Source of the DNA: an uncultured Ruminococcus sp. | Lineage (GTDB): Bacteria > Bacillota > Clostridia > Oscillospirales > Ruminococcaceae | Length of the DNA: 64,000 nt | NCBI GenBank assembly: GCA_946413815.1 | Contig: CAMKMD010000008.1 | Span: 1 to 64,000, forward strand | Direction: 5' to 3' | Shown here: positions 25,258 through 33,536 of the stretch, piece by piece | Numbering within the stretch: position 1 is the first letter of the stretch | Layout of the letters: the number at the start of each line of letters is the position of its first letter | Position numbers and translations under genes: made by a program | Notes under the pieces: model-generated | What the model saw: only the letters and a program-made list of their open reading frames with translations | What the model was told of the DNA's origin: nothing | Databases searched by the model: none

Positions 25258-25286
25258 TTGCAAATCATCCGGAGATGTGGTATAAT
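25258..25286 (+). promoter_or_regulatory. Promoter of the GyrI-like gene
   Basis: TTGCAA (25258-25263), 17-bp spacer, TATAAT (25281-25286), 38 bases before the ATG. Confidence 0.7.
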
Positions 25287-25323
25287 GTAACTACAGATAT
25301 AATACTGCTCAGGAGGAGAAAAC

Positions 25324-25956
25324 ATGGCATTTGATTACAAAAAGGAATACAAGGATTACTACGCACCAAAGAACAAACCAAGCATCATAACTGTTCCGGT
25401 GATGAATTATATCGCTGTCCGCGGCAAGGGTGACCCGAATGCCGGGGAGGGCGAGTACAAGAAGGCAATAGAGCTGCTGTATGCCGTTGCCTATACTATT
25501 AAAATGAGCAAGAAGGGCTGCCGTCAGATCGAGGGGTATTTTGATTACGTCGTGCCGCCGCTGGAGGGCTTCTGGCAGCAGGAGGGCACAGAAGAGATGG
25601 ATTACTCACGCAAGCAGGATCTTGAATGGATATCTGTGATACGCCTTCCCGATTTCGTCACGGAGGAAGACTTCGCGTGGGCAGTTGCAGAGGCAGAGCG
25701 AAAAAAGAAGATCGATGCTTCAAAGGCGGAGTTTCTCCGCTGCGAGGAAGGGCTCTGCGTTCAGTGTATGCATATCGGCTCCTACGACGATGAGCCGGAG
25801 ACAGTCGCCCTCATGCATCAGTTCATGGAGAAGGAGGGCTATTCCCTCGATATAACAGACAAGCGCCTGCACCATGAGATCTATCTGAGCGACCCGAGGA
25901 AGACAGTCCCCGAGAAGCTGAAAACAGTTATAAGACATCCGATAAAAAAGGTGTAA
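25324..25956 (+). CDS. GyrI-like (SOUL/AraC-effector fold) small-molecule-binding protein
   Basis: A 210-residue cytosolic protein with no signal or membrane segment. Features such as ITVPVMNYIAVRGKGDPN near the N-terminus, EGFWQQEG, and a C-terminal LHHEIYLSDPRKTVPEKLKT fit the stand-alone GyrI-like domain family. Relatives share the ligand-binding fold of AraC/MerR-type multidrug regulators, and some hydrolyse or bind small toxins. No DNA-binding domain is present, so it is not a regulator in itself. SD AGGAGGAG, own promoter and own terminator: a single-gene unit. Ligand unknown. Confidence 0.85.
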   Translation: MAFDYKKEYKDYYAPKNKPSIITVPVMNYIAVRGKGDPNAGEGEYKKAIELLYAVAYTIKMSKKGCRQIEGYFDYVVPPLEGFWQQEGTEEMDYSRKQDLEWISVIRLPDFVTEEDFAWAVAEAERKKKIDASKAEFLRCEEGLCVQCMHIGSYDDEPETVALMHQFMEKEGYSLDITDKRLHHEIYLSDPRKTVPEKLKTVIRHPIKKV

Positions 25957-25974
25957 ACATATCATAACAGTAAT

Positions 25975-26006
25975 AAAGGCAGATATCTTCATGATATCTG
26001 CCTTTT
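25975..26006 (+). terminator. Rho-independent terminator after the GyrI-like gene
   Basis: Perfect 13-bp stem AAAGGCAGATATC (25975-25987) / GATATCTGCCTTT, 5-nt loop, ending in TTTTC. Confidence 0.9.
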
Positions 26007-26094
26007 CTGTTTATATATTTTCGTATTTATCCGGACTGTATTGCTCTGCGTTGTCAGATTGTTTAAAAAATATGTGAATAATCATCGAAAACTA

Positions 26095-26123
26095 TTGAAA
26101 CTCGCAATAATACATGGTATAAT
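26095..26123 (+). promoter_or_regulatory. Promoter of the GGDEF/hybrid-kinase operon
   Basis: TTGAAA (26095-26100), 17-bp spacer, TATAAT (26118-26123). Confidence 0.75.
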
Positions 26124-26235
26124 ATGTATATTGATTTATATTTCCGGCTGATGCTGCCGGATGATACGGAAATTCAGAGATATAACGGCAGCCGTGGTCA
26201 TAAGGATGCTGCCTGACGAAACGGAGGGACCGGAT

Positions 26236-27984
26236 ATGACGTTCCATATAATGATAGTTGACGACGACAGTACTAACCTTATGACTGCGGGACATATCCT
26301 CAGAAGGAACGATATGCGTGTGACGGCGCTGAGTTCCGGAAAGGAGCTGCTGGCAAGGATAAGGCAGCACGAGCTGCCGGACCTTATACTCCTTGATATC
26401 AAGATGCCGGAGATGGACGGCTTTGAGACCTTGAAACAGCTCCGCGCCATAGAGAAAGAGCATGGCACAGGGGAGATACCTGTGGTATTCCTCACAGCTG
26501 ACGAAACCGCCGACACAGAAAATCAGGGGCTTGCTGCGGGAGTTTCCGACTACATACGAAAGCCCTTCGACCCGAATATACTTCTGCGCCGTGTGCATAA
26601 CATCGTATCGAAGGAGAAGCGTCTGAACACCCTGCGTACAGAGGCCGATACAGATAAGCTGACGGGATTCCTCAACAAGGCTGCCTATGCGAGGGCAGCT
26701 TCGTCGCTCTGTTCCTCCGACCTCGGAGCGCTTCTCATGGTGGACCTTGACTCCTTCAAGCTGGTGAATGATCTCTACGGGCATAAGATGGGCGATAACG
26801 TGCTTATCTCCTTTGCAGAGATACTCCGTGAGAACGTTCCGGAGGGGAGCTGCATAGGGCGTCTCGGCGGTGATGAGTTCTCGGTATTCATCAGCGGTCT
26901 CGGGAATGCGGAGGCTGTATCCGTCCTTACTCGTACCCTCAACGATAAGCTGATTGCAAAGGCGAAGGAGCTCATGGGCGAGGATATGGGGATTCCCCTC
27001 GGAGTATCCGTGGGCGGAGTGTTCGTGCCGATGCACGGCGATGATTATGATGAGCTGCTCCGGCTTGCGGACAAGGCACTGTATATTGTCAAGAACAACG
27101 GAAAGCACAGCAGTTCCGTATATATGGCGGATGCCGACCCGGAGGAGGCTTTGCAGGCCTCGGTACATAATATAAGCCGACTCTCTGAGATACTGGGTGA
27201 GAGGTCAGTGCCTAATATGGCGCTGCAGCTTGACAAGGATTCATTTGCCTACGTTTACCGCTACATCATGCGCTATATCATGCGCAATCAGCGCAGTCTG
27301 TACAAGGTGCTCTTTACGCTTAAAGCAGAGGATGGTGTGGACGAGCTAAGCTACAAGGAGTACTGTGATATGTTCGGAAGTCATATCCGTGAGAACCTCA
27401 GAAAGACGGATATACTCATGCGCAACCGGTTCAATCAGTATTTTGTCATTCTTACGGATACACGTGAGAAGGATATAGACATAGTCACAGGCAACCTTAA
27501 AAAGAAATGGGAACTCAGCGGCGGTAAGGGGCTGGATATCACCTATGAGAAGGAGTTCGTCAGCATGGACGCTGCAAGCACTACTTCCGGCGGTGATATC
27601 AGGATAGCTCTTGCAGATGACGATGACGCGAACCTGCGCCTTACCGGAGGCATACTCAGCAAGGCGGGGTATCATGTATCTGCGGTGCGCTCCGGTCAGG
27701 GACTTTTGAAGTATCTCGGAGAGCACAGCCCCGACCTTATACTCCTTGATGTACAGATGCCGGAAATGGACGGTTTTGAAACGCTGAGAAGGATAAGGGA
27801 GATAAAGGGCGCGGAGGATATACCGGTGGTATTCCTTACCGCAGAAGAGGATGAAGAAACGGAGCGCAGGGGCATGGCTCTCGGTGCGGAGGATTTCATA
27901 AGGAAGCCCTTTGTTCCGGAACTCCTGATTAAAAGGGTGAAGCGCATAGCAGAGCTTCGCCGTTTCAGGAAGAATGCCCGCTGA
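26236..27984 (+). CDS. REC-GGDEF-(degenerate GGDEF-like)-REC diguanylate cyclase
   Basis: A 582-residue cytosolic signalling protein. I start at ATG 26236, with GGAGGG just upstream and the receiver beginning at once (MTFHIMIVDDD), rather than at the ATG at 26161, which would add an unrelated 25-residue lead. REC1 spans 1-120 with Asp54 in ILLDIKMPEMDGFE. A GGDEF domain about 130-300 carries an intact RLGGDEF signature (211-215), so diguanylate cyclase activity is likely. Residues about 325-445 look like a second, degenerate GGDEF-type domain (RKTDILMRNRFNQYFVIL). REC2 about 455-575 has Asp505 in ILLDVQMPEMDGFE. The two receivers presumably take phosphate from the hybrid kinases encoded next. 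Confidence 0.85.
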   Translation: MTFHIMIVDDDSTNLMTAGHILRRNDMRVTALSSGKELLARIRQHELPDLILLDIKMPEMDGFETLKQLRAIEKEHGTGEIPVVFLTADETADTENQGLAAGVSDYIRKPFDPNILLRRVHNIVSKEKRLNTLRTEADTDKLTGFLNKAAYARAASSLCSSDLGALLMVDLDSFKLVNDLYGHKMGDNVLISFAEILRENVPEGSCIGRLGGDEFSVFISGLGNAEAVSVLTRTLNDKLIAKAKELMGEDMGIPLGVSVGGVFVPMHGDDYDELLRLADKALYIVKNNGKHSSSVYMADADPEEALQASVHNISRLSEILGERSVPNMALQLDKDSFAYVYRYIMRYIMRNQRSLYKVLFTLKAEDGVDELSYKEYCDMFGSHIRENLRKTDILMRNRFNQYFVILTDTREKDIDIVTGNLKKKWELSGGKGLDITYEKEFVSMDAASTTSGGDIRIALADDDDANLRLTGGILSKAGYHVSAVRSGQGLLKYLGEHSPDLILLDVQMPEMDGFETLRRIREIKGAEDIPVVFLTAEEDEETERRGMALGAEDFIRKPFVPELLIKRVKRIAELRRFRKNAR

Positions 27985-28008
27985 GGTTTAATACAGAGGA
28001 GCGATACG

Positions 28009-30591
28009 ATGAAGCATATAGAAAAGAATGATCTTTTCCAGGCATCACAGCTGACAATACTGCTCAGCTATACCATATTCTCGGTGATACTCATCGGCGA
28101 ATCCTTCCTTATGGGATGGGAGCTGTGGCCGCTTGTACCCATATTCATAGGCATAGTGGTGTCCTGGATGCTGCATATCAGACAAAGCCTTTCCGAGAAG
28201 CACCGTATATGGGTCTATTCGGCATTCATATCTTTTACCTTCTTCTTCTACGGTGCCCACAGAACAAGTGTATTTGACACTGTAGCGGTCATGTCAGTAG
28301 TTCTGATACTGTATACCATGGCCTGCATCAAGCCGCTCATAACCTTCCTGCAGGTACTCTATTACATAACCCTCGGATACGGTATACTTATCATATGGCG
28401 TGAGGGGGAGAGTTTTGATGCACTGATGATCTCGCGCCTTGTCCTGCATTTTGCAGTCATAACTGCTGTAAGCATCATATCAAGGAAGACCATAGACAAA
28501 TGGCTGAGTGTACTTGACCATTCCCATGACGAGATAGACAAGCTGACTGATGCCACTGACAGACTCAACGACTTCCTTACCAATGTTTCTCATGAGACAC
28601 GTACTCCCATAAATGCGATAATAGGCCTTACAGGCATCTGTATAGACGAAGAGACGAATGAGGAAAGACGTGCGAATCTGGTATCAGTACGTGACGCAGG
28701 CAGGAGAGTGGCAGAGCAGATAAGCGATATCCTTGATTTCACGGAGATAGACAGAAAGAATCTGACCAATAACTATGAGGATTATATGCTCTCCTCAGTG
28801 CTCAATGACCTTGTGGAGGAGATACGCCCATACAAGCCCAAGGAGATAGAACTGGTCATAGATGTTGACCCGGCGATCCCGTCGGTAATGAATACGGATA
28901 TAGCAAAGCTGAGGAAGATACTCAGACACCTTATAATCAACGGTATCAAGTATACCCCTGAGGGAGGAGTCTATGTCAGGCTTTATACCATCAAGGAAGA
29001 ATACGGCGTAAACCTTCTGATAAGGGTTACTGATACCGGAATCGGTATGACAGAGGAGGAGCTGGATCGTGTCTTTGAGCGGTATTATCAGGCGGATTCC
29101 GGCAGAACAAGACACGGCAGCGGCCTCGGTCTCGGCATGACTATAGTATCCGGCTTTACGGCTTCACTCGGAGGATTCGTCACAGCCAAGAGCAAGCCGG
29201 GGGAGGGAACCACCATCAGCGTGAGTCTGCCGCAGAAGGTAGTGGAGGATTCAAGCTGTATGTCAGTATCAAGGCCGGACAAACTCTGTCTCGGAGCCTT
29301 CCTTCAGCTTGACAAGTATCAGGATCCTCATGTACGTGAGTACTACAACATGATGATACACAACATCGTGCGGGGCTTCGGTATACAGATGCACCGTGTT
29401 GAGAACGTGGCAAACCTGAGGAAGCTCATTGCCTCGGTCAGGCTCACCCATCTCTTTATCGCAGAGGAGGAATATATGAGTGCTCCGGACCTCATTGAAT
29501 CCCTTGCGTCGGAGATGATAACTGTAGTTGTGGCAAACGATGATTTCAGACTGCCGAAGGGTTCAAAGGCAAGGATAATGGTCAAGCCATTCTACTGCTT
29601 CCCGGTTGCGGCGGTACTAAATACCGATCCGGATTCAGAGGCGACGGACGAGAGTATAACCTTCCCGGGAGCTGAGGCTCTTGTTGTGGACGATGAACCT
29701 ATGAACCTCATTGTTGCACAGAATATCCTGAAACGCTACGGTATGCACGTAACGACTGCCGAATCCGGAAATGAGGCCGTTGAGCTTTGCAGGGCACGGA
29801 ATTTCGATATAGTATTCATGGACCATATGATGCCGGGAATGGACGGTATCGAGGCTATGAAGCTTATACGTGCAAACAGCAGGGACAAAAGGGAACTGCC
29901 CATCGTTGCCCTTACTGCGAACGCAGTAAGTACCGCACGCGAGACATTCCTTTCTGTAGGATTTGACGGCTTCGTAAGCAAGCCTGTCGAGCTTGTGGAG
30001 CTTGAACGTGTATTGCGCAGGGTAATGCCGAAATCCCTTATAGTCTCTGACTCAAGGTATGCTGAAGAGGAGCAGCATCAGATAACAGATGCTGCCGCAG
30101 AAGAGAACTTGCCGGAGAACAGCGGAGATATTCTCGGCCGTCTCAGTGAAGCCGGTCTTGATACCGCACAGGGGCTCAGATACTGCGGGGAAGAGGAGGA
30201 ATTCTACCTCTCTATGCTGACACAGTTTGCACAGGAGACGGAGAAGAAGCAGAAGTCCATGCAGGAGTTCTTTGAGAAAAAAGACCTGAAAAATTACGAG
30301 ATACTTGTCCACTCTCTGAAAAGCACTCTGAAAATGCTTGGCAGCGAGACCATGTCGGAGCGGGCAAAAGAACTTGAATTTGCGGCAAAGGACGGAAACT
30401 ACAGTCTTATAGCGGAGAAACACGAGGGGCTGATGAAGGACTGTCTCAGCCTGGCGAAGGCAGTGCTTGGTATCTGCGGCGGGCAGTCCGTAATGGATAA
30501 CACTGCGGAAGACGAGGTTATAGAGTTCGGGCCGGTAAGTTCGGACGAGGATGAAGTAATAGAATTTGAACCTGACAGAGAGGAGCGATGA
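28009..30591 (+). CDS. Hybrid sensor kinase with receiver and HPt domain
   Basis: An 860-residue membrane kinase. About six hydrophobic helices fill residues 15-165, with no large extracellular domain. HisKA has FLTNVSHETRTPINAIIGL (His195). HATPase about 290-410 has the G-box GSGLGLGMTIV. A receiver-like degenerate stretch lies about 420-540, then a true REC with Asp605 in IVFMDHMMPGMDGIE, and a C-terminal HPt domain with ILVHSLKSTLKMLGS (His768). The last 30 residues are acidic and repeat DEVIEF twice. The layout allows an internal His-Asp-His relay. It lies 24 bases after the GGDEF gene and its TGA nearly touches the next kinase, so it is one operon. Confidence 0.9.
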   Translation: MKHIEKNDLFQASQLTILLSYTIFSVILIGESFLMGWELWPLVPIFIGIVVSWMLHIRQSLSEKHRIWVYSAFISFTFFFYGAHRTSVFDTVAVMSVVLILYTMACIKPLITFLQVLYYITLGYGILIIWREGESFDALMISRLVLHFAVITAVSIISRKTIDKWLSVLDHSHDEIDKLTDATDRLNDFLTNVSHETRTPINAIIGLTGICIDEETNEERRANLVSVRDAGRRVAEQISDILDFTEIDRKNLTNNYEDYMLSSVLNDLVEEIRPYKPKEIELVIDVDPAIPSVMNTDIAKLRKILRHLIINGIKYTPEGGVYVRLYTIKEEYGVNLLIRVTDTGIGMTEEELDRVFERYYQADSGRTRHGSGLGLGMTIVSGFTASLGGFVTAKSKPGEGTTISVSLPQKVVEDSSCMSVSRPDKLCLGAFLQLDKYQDPHVREYYNMMIHNIVRGFGIQMHRVENVANLRKLIASVRLTHLFIAEEEYMSAPDLIESLASEMITVVVANDDFRLPKGSKARIMVKPFYCFPVAAVLNTDPDSEATDESITFPGAEALVVDDEPMNLIVAQNILKRYGMHVTTAESGNEAVELCRARNFDIVFMDHMMPGMDGIEAMKLIRANSRDKRELPIVALTANAVSTARETFLSVGFDGFVSKPVELVELERVLRRVMPKSLIVSDSRYAEEEQHQITDAAAEENLPENSGDILGRLSEAGLDTAQGLRYCGEEEEFYLSMLTQFAQETEKKQKSMQEFFEKKDLKNYEILVHSLKSTLKMLGSETMSERAKELEFAAKDGNYSLIAEKHEGLMKDCLSLAKAVLGICGGQSVMDNTAEDEVIEFGPVSSDEDEVIEFEPDREER

Positions 30592-30592
30592 T

Positions 30593-33286
30593 ATGAGTTC
30601 CGGAAAAATAAGGGATCTTTTATACAGCAATGAAAGAAATCTGCGTGAGCGGCTTTTTATGGTCATCACCTTTCTGACTGCTGCTGCATGGCTCGTTACT
30701 CTTGTCGGCAAGGTCATTGCAGGTGCGCCGACGGCCTGTATAATCGGCATAGCCGCTGCGACTGCCCTGATAATCGCTGTTATGGTGTATGCTGTGCGTT
30801 CGGATACAGTACAACGCTGGGCTGTCTTCGTGTCGGTCATAGTATCTCTTGCGTTCCCGCTTCACTCCTTCCTGAGGGGCGGCGGCACTCACGGTGATGC
30901 GCCCCTGTGGTTCCTGTTCGGCGTATTCTTCATAAACGTCTGCCTGATGGGAAAGAAAAGGGTATTCTTACTTGTTGTTGAATGTATGGAGGCTCTTTTT
31001 TGCTGGTACATCTCCTGGAAACTTCCCGGACTGGTGTATGATGACCCTGAGGCTTCGGAGCATTTCCTGTCCTTCATAGCACTGTTTCTTGCAAGCGCCG
31101 TTATATGCATCATGACAGAGGTCAGCAACAGATTCTATATCCATGAGGTCAAACTCTCTGTTGACCAGAAGAAGGAGATAGAGGCTCTTAACGAGGCGCA
31201 GAATCACTTTTTCTCGAGTATGAGCCACGAGATAAGGACGCCTATCAATACCATAATCGCCCTTAATGAGATGATACTCCGGGAGAACATCTCGGATGAG
31301 GTGGCGGAGGACGCTGTGAATATACAGTCCGCCAGCAATATGCTGCTTCATCTTATCAATGATATACTTGATATGTCGAAGTTCGCATCAGGACAGATGA
31401 AGCTTTCTCCCACAACCTATAATCCCGGGGATATGCTCTCGGAAATTGTCGGTATGCTCTGGATAAGGGCAAAGGAGAAAAACCTTGACTTTCAGGTCAA
31501 TGTATCGCCGGAGCTCCCTGCAGAGCTTTTGGGCGACGAGATAAGGATAAAGCAGATACTTATTAACGTGCTCAATAACGCTATCAAGTATACTCCCGAG
31601 GGCTCGGTGTCACTTTCCATACAGCCGGGCGAGGAAAGCAACGGAGTAATGAACGTTATCTATTCCGTAAGTGATACGGGCATAGGTATCAAGAAGGAGA
31701 ACATACCCTACCTCTTCACTGCCTTCCGGCGTGTGGACGAGGATAAGAACCGCCATATCGAGGGAACAGGCCTCGGCCTTTCAATTGTAAAGCAGTTCGT
31801 TGACCTTATGGGCGGAAGGATTACCGTAAACAGCATATATACCAAGGGCTCAACCTTTATCATCGAGATACCTCAGAAGGTTACCGGCAAGCAGAATATC
31901 GGCGAGATAAAGCTTGACAGTCTCTCAGGTCTCAGCAAGAGAAGAGAACATATCTCAGGCTTTGAAGCACCTGATGCAAGGATACTTGTAGTTGACGACA
32001 ATGCCTCAAATCTCCTTGTTGTTTCAAAGCTGCTGAGAGAAACGAAGGTACGGACTGATACAGTATCCAGCGGAGAGGAGGCACTGAAACGGACGCTCAG
32101 CACCCGCTATCATGTAATCTTCATGGATCATCTTATGCCAAATATGGACGGCATCGAGTGCCTGAAGGCCATACGCTCACAGATAGGCGGACTTTGCAGG
32201 GATTCAAAGATCGTTGCCCTGACGGCAAATGCCGGGGGCGACAGCAAGGCACTCTATGAAAAGGCGGGCTTTGACGGCTATCTTACCAAGCCTATAACCG
32301 GCGATATCCTGGAGAGAGAGCTCTACAGGCTGCTCCCGAGCGAGCTTACCTTCACCAGGGGGGATGCTGAGGATATACTTAAAGAGACGGTCTCATGGAT
32401 GAACAAGGGAGAGAGGAAGAAGACTGTCGTTATCACAACCGAGAGCGTTGCAGATCTTCCTCAGGAAATTACTGAGCGATATGGCGTTGCAGTCCTTCCG
32501 CATCTTGTACGTACAGCTGAGGGCAGTTTCCTTGACGGCGTGGAGATCGAGACAAAGGGAATGCTCGACTATATGCAGGATATATCCCGCAAGGTTGAGA
32601 CAAGGGCACCGGATGTGCAGACTGTTGAGTCGTTCTTTGCCAAGCAGCTCACTGCTGCGAATAATATCATCCACATATCAATATCGAGCAAGCTTGCCAA
32701 CAGCGGATGCCCTATCGCACAGGAGGCAGCAAAGGCTTTCAATAACGTAACTGTTATAGACTCCGGCCATCTTTCCAGCGGTCAGGGACTCATGGTCATA
32801 GAAGCCTGTCGGCTTGTGGAAGAGGGAAGGAGCCCTGAGGAGATAACAGAGCATCTTGAGAAACTCAAAAACAGGATACACTCAAGCTTCGTTGTTGACA
32901 GCCTTGACTTCCTTGCGAGAGCGGACCAGGTGTCAGAGGGCATGGCTGCTCTGACAAAGGCACTTATGGCAAGGCCTGTGCTTGTACTCAGACACGGACG
33001 CATAGGTGTCGGAAAAGTCTACTTTGGTGCGCGTGAGATGGTATGGAAGCGTTATATCAGGAGCGTACTGCGCAAGCCTGCATCTATTGACAACAGGGTG
33101 CTCTTTGTCACCTATGTGGGACTTTCCAAGCGTGACATGAAATGGATAAGGCAGCAGGTTGAGAAGTACGCTAAATTCGAAACCATCTACTTCCAGAAGG
33201 CATCGCCGGTAATAGCAATGAACTGCGGCCCCGGTACTTTCGGACTTCTTGTCAGGGAGGCGGATCCGCACACACTGGGAGAATAA
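30593..33286 (+). CDS. Hybrid histidine kinase fused to a DegV fatty-acid-binding domain
   Basis: An 897-residue protein; ATG 30593 follows GAGGAG and the previous stop. Domains in order: membrane helices about 20-180; HisKA with FFSSMSHEIRTPINTIIAL (His212); HATPase about 300-430 with GTGLGLSIVKQFV; REC about 460-580 with Asp512 in VIFMDHLMPNMDGIE; then from about 610 to 890 a complete DegV (EDD) domain, recognised by VVITTESVADLPQEI, PDVQTVESF, HISISSKLANS, VIDSGHLSSGQGLM and a final PVIAMNCGPGTFGLL. Stand-alone DegV/FakB proteins bind fatty acids, FakB presenting them to the kinase FakA. Fusion to a kinase suggests lipid-responsive signalling (inference). Downstream terminator at 33351-33389. 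Confidence 0.9.
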   Translation: MSSGKIRDLLYSNERNLRERLFMVITFLTAAAWLVTLVGKVIAGAPTACIIGIAAATALIIAVMVYAVRSDTVQRWAVFVSVIVSLAFPLHSFLRGGGTHGDAPLWFLFGVFFINVCLMGKKRVFLLVVECMEALFCWYISWKLPGLVYDDPEASEHFLSFIALFLASAVICIMTEVSNRFYIHEVKLSVDQKKEIEALNEAQNHFFSSMSHEIRTPINTIIALNEMILRENISDEVAEDAVNIQSASNMLLHLINDILDMSKFASGQMKLSPTTYNPGDMLSEIVGMLWIRAKEKNLDFQVNVSPELPAELLGDEIRIKQILINVLNNAIKYTPEGSVSLSIQPGEESNGVMNVIYSVSDTGIGIKKENIPYLFTAFRRVDEDKNRHIEGTGLGLSIVKQFVDLMGGRITVNSIYTKGSTFIIEIPQKVTGKQNIGEIKLDSLSGLSKRREHISGFEAPDARILVVDDNASNLLVVSKLLRETKVRTDTVSSGEEALKRTLSTRYHVIFMDHLMPNMDGIECLKAIRSQIGGLCRDSKIVALTANAGGDSKALYEKAGFDGYLTKPITGDILERELYRLLPSELTFTRGDAEDILKETVSWMNKGERKKTVVITTESVADLPQEITERYGVAVLPHLVRTAEGSFLDGVEIETKGMLDYMQDISRKVETRAPDVQTVESFFAKQLTAANNIIHISISSKLANSGCPIAQEAAKAFNNVTVIDSGHLSSGQGLMVIEACRLVEEGRSPEEITEHLEKLKNRIHSSFVVDSLDFLARADQVSEGMAALTKALMARPVLVLRHGRIGVGKVYFGAREMVWKRYIRSVLRKPASIDNRVLFVTYVGLSKRDMKWIRQQVEKYAKFETIYFQKASPVIAMNCGPGTFGLLVREADPHTLGE

Positions 33287-33350
33287 GAACTGGCACGATA
33301 CTGGCAACAACTGTGACCTTATAAATCGCTTGTATCTGTGATTAAACATC

Positions 33351-33389
33351 AAGGCCGGAGAACAGCAGGATGCTGATTTCCGGCCTTTT
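33351..33389 (+). terminator. Rho-independent terminator of the signalling operon
   Basis: AAGGCCGGA (33351-33359) pairs with TCCGGCCTT (33379-33387); an inner CAGCA/TGCTG stem supports it. Followed by TT then GTG. Confidence 0.8.
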
Positions 33390-33446
33390 GTGTTGCAAAT
33401 CGATATGGGTGTACGTGATAGAAGAATGAAAACGGTGGTTAAATTC

Positions 33447-33475
33447 TTGACAAACTTTCGTTAATGTGCTATAAT
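33447..33475 (+). promoter_or_regulatory. Consensus promoter of the ABC transporter gene
   Basis: TTGACA (33447-33452), 17-bp spacer, TATAAT (33470-33475). Confidence 0.85.
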
Positions 33476-33536
33476 CATGACGGACATAATTGTGCAGTTT
33501 CAATAGATGAATGTATTGTTATAAGGGGTGGAAACT

